Positions 58,810-64,000 of a DNA stretch of 64,000 nucleotides are shown here, one piece after another. This DNA is from Parasalinivibrio latis. Lineage in GTDB: Bacteria > Pseudomonadota > Gammaproteobacteria > Enterobacterales > Vibrionaceae. Numbering within the stretch: position 1 is the first letter of the stretch; each line of letters starts with the position of its first letter. Location of the stretch: assembly GCF_036825535.1 (NCBI RefSeq), contig NZ_CP098812.1, forward strand, positions 2,914,001 to 2,978,000, in the 5' to 3' direction. The notes below the pieces were generated by a model. That model saw only the letters and a program-made list of their open reading frames with translations, was not told where the DNA came from and did no database searches. Position numbers and translations under genes: made by a program.

Positions 58810-59889
58810 TCAGTTGATACGGCGCAGGTGGATAGTGATCTCTTCACGGTCGTGGTAGAGGTGCTTGGCTTGCATTTCGTAACGCACACCATTGTCACGC
58901 AGGAAGATACGCAGGTTGTCGATATCTTCCTTCACTTCCTCGTAGCGGTTTTTCATTGGCAGTTTGAGGTTGAAGATTGCCTCTTTTGCCCAACGATCGA
59001 TAATCCATTCCCCCATCAACTGGGCTACGCGGGATGGCTTTTCAACCATGTCGCACACCAGCCAGGTCACGTTTTTACGCGGCGGTTCGAATTTGAAGCC
59101 GTCAGCCTGGTGGTGTTTCACCTGGCCTGTCTCCATCAGGCTCTCTGCCATCATGCCGTTATCCACGGAATGTACGAACATAGAACGGCGTACCAGCTGG
59201 TAAGTCCACCCTCCCGGGCAAGCACCGAGATCAACCGCCCACATCCCAGACGCCAGGCGCTCATCCCATTCTTCCCGGGGAATAAAGGTATGGAAGGCTT
59301 CTTCCAGCTTCAGGGTAGAACGGCTCGGCGCATCCGCCGGGAACTTCAGGCGCGGGATACCCATATAAAACGGTGAATTGTTGTTTGACATGGAATAACC
59401 CACCAGACAACAACCCGGACGAGTAAAGCAAACATGAATAGCTGGACGCTTTGGGTTCTCCTTGGCAAACAGTACCTTATGCTTGCGCATTGCCTGACGA
59501 AGCGGCACGGTGAACTTACGGCAGAATTTCAGCAGCTCTTTGGCTTCGTTGTTATCCGGGGTCTCTACGCGCAGATCACCACCGGTAGGCAAGCCTTCAC
59601 ATGCTTCAAGGATCGGTGAGATACGATCGGACGGATCCAGATCCTCACATTGTCCGACTACCGCAATCATCTGACGTGAGAAAATAAGCTGGCTGAAGGT
59701 GATCTCTTTGATCAGTTTCTGTGCGTCGCCATCCTGGTAGCACTCGAAAAGCACATATCCGCTGTTCTTGGTCAGACGCGGAAAGCCATACACTTCCAAC
59801 TGTGCGGCTTTGTCAGTGATTTCTCCGGCACACTCTTTTTCAAAACCGGGACGACAATACAACAATACTTGCTTCAACTCGAACCTCAC
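58810..59889 (-). CDS. rlmM: 23S rRNA 2'-O-ribose C2498 methyltransferase RlmM
   Basis: A 359-residue protein: N-terminal THUMP-like domain (VLLYCRPGFEKECAGEITDKA), KELLKFCRKFTVPLRQAM, SYSMSNNNSPFYMGIPRLKFP-like block and the Rossmann methyltransferase core with SAM motif DLGACPGGWTYQLVRR. It ends in KLPMKNRYEEV and YHDREEITIHLRRI. It uses a GTG start that overlaps the ygdD stop (GTGA), with GGAG upstream. Confidence 0.95.
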   Translation of the reverse strand: MRFELKQVLLYCRPGFEKECAGEITDKAAQLEVYGFPRLTKNSGYVLFECYQDGDAQKLIKEITFSQLIFSRQMIAVVGQCEDLDPSDRISPILEACEGLPTGGDLRVETPDNNEAKELLKFCRKFTVPLRQAMRKHKVLFAKENPKRPAIHVCFTRPGCCLVGYSMSNNNSPFYMGIPRLKFPADAPSRSTLKLEEAFHTFIPREEWDERLASGMWAVDLGACPGGWTYQLVRRSMFVHSVDNGMMAESLMETGQVKHHQADGFKFEPPRKNVTWLVCDMVEKPSRVAQLMGEWIIDRWAKEAIFNLKLPMKNRYEEVKEDIDNLRIFLRDNGVRYEMQAKHLYHDREEITIHLRRIN

Positions 59890-60266
59890 TCACTCCGCCA
59901 GGCTGCTGTCATGGCAGCAGCCCAGCCAATCAGAAAACAAACACCCCCAACCGGGGTTACGGCGCCGAACAGTGTAATACCTGTTAAAGCCAGGACATAG
60001 AGGCTGCCGCTAAAGAATAGTATGCCTGCGGTAAAAAACGCCGCAGCGAGCTTAAGGGTGCGTGGTACGTCTCCAATTTGACGCATCCAAAGTGCTACTG
60101 CGATCAGTGCCAGAGCGTGGATAGCCTGGTAATGGACACCTGTCTGGAAAATGTCCAGATGATACACCGACAGAGTTCTCTTCAGGCCATGGGCTGCAAA
60201 CGCCCCTAAAGCCACACTCAAACCACCAAACAGGGTACCGAAAATCAATGCCAAACGGGAATTCAC
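59886..60266 (-). CDS. ygdD: DUF423 family membrane protein YgdD
   Basis: A 126-residue integral membrane protein with four hydrophobic helices; GALFGGLSVALGAFAAHGL-like text, HALALIAVALW and TPVGGVCFLIGWAAM-like text fit DUF423. Function is unknown. A GTG start with a strong GGGAGG site overlaps the stop of the upstream hydrolase (GTGA), and its own stop overlaps rlmM, so three genes are chained by 4-bp overlaps. Confidence 0.93.
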   Translation of the reverse strand: MNSRLALIFGTLFGGLSVALGAFAAHGLKRTLSVYHLDIFQTGVHYQAIHALALIAVALWMRQIGDVPRTLKLAAAFFTAGILFFSGSLYVLALTGITLFGAVTPVGGVCFLIGWAAAMTAAWRSE

Positions 60267-60886
60267 TGAGTAACCTCCCGAATAAATGCCACTGTTTTAT
60301 CTGCCGCCATCATCAGGTTCTCCTGTTCGGTATGACCGGATACCTTACGCGGTTTAAAGCTGTGGTCGCCGTCAGGGACAAACTCCACCCTGACAGACTC
60401 AGACAGAACAAATTCTGCCACTTCACTGCGTTTGCCGAAGGTATCCCTTTCTCCCTGCAAAATCAGGCAAGGCTTATCCATATCAGCAAGGTGGCCGCCT
60501 TTGAAATTTTCCGGCTTACCCGGAGGGTGAAAAGGAAAGCCCATACAGACGATACCTGTAACATCCTCCCGATCGTGAAGCAGGGAAGCCATACGTCCAC
60601 CCATAGATTTCCCACCAATAACCACTTTCCCACGACCATGCTCGGCAATCACGTTCTCAAAGTGTTCCAGAAGCTTTGGTGCACGATCCGGCGGACGCTT
60701 TTTCCCATCCAATGCTCGTTTAGCCATGTAAGGGAAATTAAACCGCACCACACGGATACCCTGACCAGCGATCAATCCAGCCATCCTGGCCATAAAATCA
60801 TGATCCATTCCTGCCCCGGCACCGTGGGCAAAGATGAAGGTGACATCAGCCGACTCCGGCCCATCAATCAGAAAGTTGGTTTCCAT
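60263..60886 (-). CDS. Alpha/beta hydrolase-fold protein (KANL3/Tex30-like)
   Basis: A 207-residue alpha/beta hydrolase. The oxyanion HG motif is FIFAHGAGAGMDHDF, the nucleophile elbow is IGGKSMGGRMAS (Ser in GxSxGG), the acid is in LILQGERDTFG and the His in PDGDHSF. It lacks a signal peptide. Substrate is unknown. ATG 60886 is preferred; it overlaps the gcvA end by 23 bp, and AGGAG lies 13 bases upstream. Confidence 0.85.
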   Translation of the reverse strand: METNFLIDGPESADVTFIFAHGAGAGMDHDFMARMAGLIAGQGIRVVRFNFPYMAKRALDGKKRPPDRAPKLLEHFENVIAEHGRGKVVIGGKSMGGRMASLLHDREDVTGIVCMGFPFHPPGKPENFKGGHLADMDKPCLILQGERDTFGKRSEVAEFVLSESVRVEFVPDGDHSFKPRKVSGHTEQENLMMAADKTVAFIREVTQ

Positions 60887-61790
60887 GGCGGTTATATGTC
60901 TCCTGTTCACTTTCAACTTTGTTTACCATCCACTCACGAAACGCCTGAATACGACCGGTTTCAGCGTCTTTTTCCTTACAGACCAGGTAAAACGCACTCT
61001 GGCTTACCAGAATCTCCTCGAACGGACACACGAGGCGGCCGGACTCAAGCTCAGGCTGGGCCAATACGTTATTCCCCAGTGCAATCCCCTGCCCATGAGC
61101 AGCAGCCTGTAGCACCATACTTGAGTGGCTGAAAATCGGACCCTGGTTCACATTCAGGTCATTGAGACCATGCACTTTGGCAAATGCCTTCCAGTCTTTG
61201 CGCGATGTATCATGCAGAAGCATGTGGTTTTTCAGATCCGCCAAAGTATGAAGTGGCTTGGGTCCATTTAACAGCAAGGGTGAGCAAACCGGTACCAGGT
61301 ATTCTTGATGAAGTTTGTCCACACGAAGACCCGGCCAGTTACCTTTCCCATAATAAACCGCCACATCAACATCGTCGGTCAATGACCCATCTTCCAAATC
61401 AACTGCTTTAATCCGAACATCGATATCAGGGTGACTGGTATTAAAGTCAGCAAGCCTAGGAACCAGCCATTGGATCGCAAAGCTTGGTGGCAGGCTTATA
61501 GTGAGTGAACCCTTGGCGTTACGCTCTAATATTTTTTCGGTCGCATCCGACAAAGATGAAAAAATATCCTTGATATCAAGAAAATAACTCTGACCCTCTT
61601 CGGTAAGCAAGAGTGAGCGGTTTCGGCGTCGGAACAACTTCAAGCCAAGAAATTCTTCCAGTGCTTTGATTTGGTGGCTGACCGCCGCCTGGGTAACGAA
61701 AAGTTCCTCGGCAGCCCTTGTAAAGCTTAGGTGTCTGGCCGCAGCTTCAAAGACTCTCAACGAGTTGAGTGGGGGTAAACGTCTTGCCAT
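60864..61790 (-). CDS. gcvA: LysR-type regulator GcvA (glycine cleavage)
   Basis: A 308-residue LysR-family protein. The helix-turn-helix is at about 20-45 (LSFTRAAEELFVTQAAVSHQIKALE, split here as the typical winged-helix pattern) and the co-inducer domain follows. MARRLPPLNSLRVFEAAARH is characteristic of GcvA. In E. coli GcvA activates gcvTHP in glycine and the divergent gcvB RNA, and a GcvB-like gene is divergent here as well. Confidence 0.92.
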   Translation of the reverse strand: MARRLPPLNSLRVFEAAARHLSFTRAAEELFVTQAAVSHQIKALEEFLGLKLFRRRNRSLLLTEEGQSYFLDIKDIFSSLSDATEKILERNAKGSLTISLPPSFAIQWLVPRLADFNTSHPDIDVRIKAVDLEDGSLTDDVDVAVYYGKGNWPGLRVDKLHQEYLVPVCSPLLLNGPKPLHTLADLKNHMLLHDTSRKDWKAFAKVHGLNDLNVNQGPIFSHSSMVLQAAAHGQGIALGNNVLAQPELESGRLVCPFEEILVSQSAFYLVCKEKDAETGRIQAFREWMVNKVESEQETYNRHGNQLSD

Positions 61791-61856
61791 GTGTGTTTGT
61801 ATTCCTGGCTAGATAAATCATTAGTTTTTTTAATGCGGAACATTATAATTTGTCGA

Positions 61857-61885
61857 TTGCCGTGCCGCCATAGAAATCCTATATT
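61857..61885 (+). promoter_or_regulatory. Probable gcvB promoter
   Basis: -35 TTGCCG (61857-61862), 17-bp spacer, -10 TATATT (61880-61885). GcvA sites are expected here but were not resolved. The +1 is estimated at about 61892. Confidence 0.5.
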
Positions 61886-61891
61886 TGCGTC

Positions 61892-62078
61892 GCACCACGG
61901 CGCTAAGTACTCCTTCCCTGTGTACTGCTTCGTTGAGTGGTTGCGATGTTGTGTTTGCATATTGCCTGGGAATGCCGGGCACGGCAGAGATTTCTGCCAA
62001 GTTTAAAATTCCTGTATTTTGACCCTGTCTGTCAAAGTGTTTGCTGGCACTGAGTGAGATAACTCAGTGCCTTTTTTT
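61892..62078 (+). ncRNA. gcvB: GcvB small regulatory RNA
   Basis: Divergent from gcvA, as in E. coli. The GU-rich target-pairing region reads GGTTGCGATGTTGTGTTTGC (from 61939), nearly the E. coli R1 region, and ACCCTGTCTGTC (62022 onward) matches the conserved 3' region. A perfect 10-bp terminator stem (GGCACTGAGT/ACTCAGTGCC, 62046-62071) with a T7 run ends it. GcvB uses Hfq to repress many amino-acid and peptide transporter mRNAs. The 5' end is inferred from a promoter. Confidence 0.88.
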
Positions 62079-62190
62079 ATCCCTTCTGTTTGCCTTCCGG
62101 TCCCCATTACCCTTAGCAGGCTTGCCATCACACTTTTGAACCGCGATCATAGCCAGGTTAATAACCTCTAACTGGCACGAATAACCTCCC

Positions 62191-63408
62191 ATGTGTAATT
62201 CATTTAGCTTCCCTGATACCAGAAAACAATTTCCGGCTCTCTGTCAAAGCGGCAACAGTGGCCTTGTCTATCTTGACAGCGCTGCGACTGCGCAAAAGCC
62301 GTCTGTCGTACTGGATGCCATTCAGGGATATTACCGAGGAGGAAGTGCCAATGTTCACCGCGGGAGCCATCAGCTGACAGCGACAGTGACCTCCGGGTTT
62401 GAAAGCGCTCGTAAAACAGTGGCCGATTTTATTGGGGCAAGTGCCTCAGAAGTGGTCTGGACCCGTGGAGCCACAGAGAGTCTCAACCTGATCGCCCAGT
62501 CCTATGCCCGGACGGTATTGAAACCGGGTGATGAAATCATTGTCAGCGAATTGGAACATCACGCCAATATTGTTCCTTGGCAGTTAGTCGCAGCCCAGAC
62601 TGGTGCAAAGGTTATAAAGTGGCCGGCAGACCCTCAGACCTGCACACTGGATCTTGATACTCTGCGCTCCCTGATCACCAGCAACACCCGACTGTTAGCC
62701 ATTGCACACATCACCAATGTAACAGGCACGCGCAATCCCATTGAAGATGCCATATCCCTGGCTCATGACGCTGGAGCTGTTGTTGTCATTGATGGCGCAC
62801 AGGGAATTGTCCATGAAAGAGTAGACATGAAAGCGCTGGATGCTGATTTCTATGTATTTTCAGGGCATAAACTGTTTGGGCCAACCGGTATAGGTATTCT
62901 TTACGGCAAGAAGGCACTTCTTGACGAAATGCCGCCCTGGCACGGCGGGGGCAAAATGGTGGAGCGCGTTTCATTTGAAGGGACCACATTTACCCGCTCT
63001 CCCGGTAAATTCGAAGCAGGCACTCCGAATATTGGTGGCGCCATGGGATTGGCCGCTGCCGTCACATGGTTTTCCCAGCTTGATTTGGCCGGAATCGAAA
63101 ACCACATCCATGCATTGCACCAACGCCTCGTGAAAGGCATCAACAACATAGAGGGTGTGCGTATTATCGGGCTGCAACCGGGCGCGAGTATCGTTTCCTT
63201 GGTGGTCGAAGGTGTACACCACCAGGATCTTGCAATGCTGTTGGATCAACAGCAGATCGCCGTACGCTCAGGAAACCACTGTGCACATCCGCTAATGGAT
63301 GCCCTTGGCATCACTGGCACGCTGCGTGTGTCCTTTGCCATGTATAATTCCCCTGAAGATATTGACCACTTTGTTGAGGCTCTCAACAAAGCCTGCTCCA
63401 TGCTATAA
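62191..63408 (+). CDS. csdA: Cysteine desulfurase CsdA
   Basis: A 405-residue class V aminotransferase-fold enzyme. PLP-binding Lys227 lies in FSGHKLFGPTGIG, ATESLN and SELEHHANIVPW are upstream, and the catalytic Cys364 is in VRSGNHCAHPLM. It releases sulfane sulfur from cysteine and passes it to CsdE, encoded 14 bp downstream. Its position after gcvA is as in E. coli. Confidence 0.95.
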   Translation: MCNSFSFPDTRKQFPALCQSGNSGLVYLDSAATAQKPSVVLDAIQGYYRGGSANVHRGSHQLTATVTSGFESARKTVADFIGASASEVVWTRGATESLNLIAQSYARTVLKPGDEIIVSELEHHANIVPWQLVAAQTGAKVIKWPADPQTCTLDLDTLRSLITSNTRLLAIAHITNVTGTRNPIEDAISLAHDAGAVVVIDGAQGIVHERVDMKALDADFYVFSGHKLFGPTGIGILYGKKALLDEMPPWHGGGKMVERVSFEGTTFTRSPGKFEAGTPNIGGAMGLAAAVTWFSQLDLAGIENHIHALHQRLVKGINNIEGVRIIGLQPGASIVSLVVEGVHHQDLAMLLDQQQIAVRSGNHCAHPLMDALGITGTLRVSFAMYNSPEDIDHFVEALNKACSML

Positions 63409-63422
63409 CAAGGAAACTTGCG

Positions 63423-63860
63423 ATGACCGATTTTCCATCCCACCCATTTGGCGACGTTATCACTGCAGAAACTGTCCAACAGGCTATGTCAGAAGCGAAA
63501 GGCTGGGAAGACAAATACCGATATGTGATCCAGATCGGCAAACAACTGCAACCTATTAATTCTGAGGATAAAATAGATACTCATCTAGTTTCAGGTTGCG
63601 AAAGCAAAGTGTGGCTGATCCACCGGTGGGAAGATGGAAAAATCCAGCTTTGGGCTGACTCTGACGCCCGTATTGTTAAGGGGCTCCTTGCCGTGGTTTT
63701 AGCCGCTTATAACGGCAAAACTGCTGAAGAAATCAACACATTCGACAAAGATGCCTACTTCACTTCTTTGGGATTACTCAATCACCTTACCCCGACACGA
63801 AGCAATGGCATACATGCAGTAATTGATAAAATCATCGAAAATAGCAACTTCACGTCCTAA
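63423..63860 (+). CDS. csdE: Sulfur acceptor protein CsdE
   Basis: A 145-residue SufE-family protein. The acceptor Cys59 lies in HLVSGCESKVWL, and RIVKGLLAVVLAAYNGKTAEEI and the C-terminal HLTPTRSNGIHAVIDKI are family-typical. It takes sulfur from CsdA. GAAACTTGCG precedes the ATG; the gene is cotranscribed with csdA by proximity. Confidence 0.95.
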   Translation: MTDFPSHPFGDVITAETVQQAMSEAKGWEDKYRYVIQIGKQLQPINSEDKIDTHLVSGCESKVWLIHRWEDGKIQLWADSDARIVKGLLAVVLAAYNGKTAEEINTFDKDAYFTSLGLLNHLTPTRSNGIHAVIDKIIENSNFTS

Positions 63861-63866
63861 CTCCCC

Positions 63867-63887
63867 TCTGCCCTACAAAAGGGCAGA
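63867..63887 (+). terminator. Hairpin after csdE
   Basis: Perfect 7-bp stem TCTGCCC/GGGCAGA with a 7-nt loop, 6 bp past the csdE stop. There is no strong T-run, so it is only a possible terminator. The remaining 110 bp to the window end show no gene; a promoter for the next gene may lie there. Confidence 0.5.
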
Positions 63888-64000
63888 TATTCACCCCCCA
63901 AACACATCCGAATTACATTTGATTAACATAAGTTTTTGAAAAATTTGACTCTGCGCAAATTTTAGAATGAATGAAGATTAATCACTTGCCCAGAAAAGCA

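Noticed and set aside
60248..61132. Open frame of 294 codons on the plus strand opposite the hydrolase and gcvA
   Set aside because: Both minus-strand genes are well supported and overlap it completely; it has no recognisable domain.
63900..64000. Promoter TTGACT to TAGAAT near the window end
   Set aside because: The spacer is only about 12 bp, too short for a sigma-70 promoter.

Overview
The window looks like conserved chromosomal backbone of a marine gammaproteobacterium, most likely a member of the Vibrionaceae or a close relative. This rests on near full-length, E. coli-like housekeeping proteins, gene order shared with Enterobacteria and Vibrionales, and families typical of vibrios (TIGR03503, DUF3549, DUF3301, DUF2310, DUF4250, DUF2789). 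Genus assignment is not attempted. No prophage, insertion sequence, integron, CRISPR array or defence island was seen.

Layout. (1) 1-8.8 kb: 3' end of fadE, a TIGR03503 membrane protein, the divergent dnaQ/rnhA pair, yafS, gloB, mltD, a Yip1-like membrane protein, yafD and a DUF1904 gene. (2) 8.9-14.7 kb: a heptanucleotide tandem repeat, then a complete rRNA operon on the minus strand (16S, tRNA-Ala(TGC), 23S, 5S) with tandem P1/P2 promoters, boxA and a terminator. (3) 14.8-22.4 kb: gmhB, trmO, proS, a patatin-like lipase, a diguanylate cyclase, yaeP, DUF4250, a small cytochrome c and tilS. (4) 22.5-41.9 kb: the long minus-strand translation and envelope superoperon, in transcription order rpsB, tsf, pyrH, frr, uppS, cdsA, dxr, rseP, bamA, skp, lpxD, fabZ, lpxA, lpxB, rnhB, dnaE, accA. 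It is interrupted by several terminator-like hairpins and preceded by a long rpsB leader. (5) 42-48.6 kb: map, glnD, yaeH, truC, yqcC and the DUF3549/DUF3301 pair. (6) 48.7-57.9 kb: a CsrB-family regulatory RNA with a far-upstream UvrY/GacA-type palindrome, small genes of unknown function, syd, queF, a TPR protein with a degenerate GGDEF domain, an intact diguanylate cyclase and ppnN. (7) 57.9-64 kb: xni, rlmM, ygdD, an alpha/beta hydrolase, gcvA, the divergent GcvB small RNA, and the csdA/csdE sulfur-transfer pair.

The genes cover peptidoglycan, lipid A and isoprenoid precursor synthesis, outer-membrane assembly, fatty-acid synthesis and breakdown, translation, nitrogen signalling (glnD), global post-transcriptional control (csrB, gcvB) and cyclic-di-GMP signalling. 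I found no convincing new multi-gene system. The most informative features that are not protein genes are csrB, gcvB, the rpsB leader, the hairpins that divide the envelope operon, and the 7-bp tandem repeat upstream of DUF1904-yafD.
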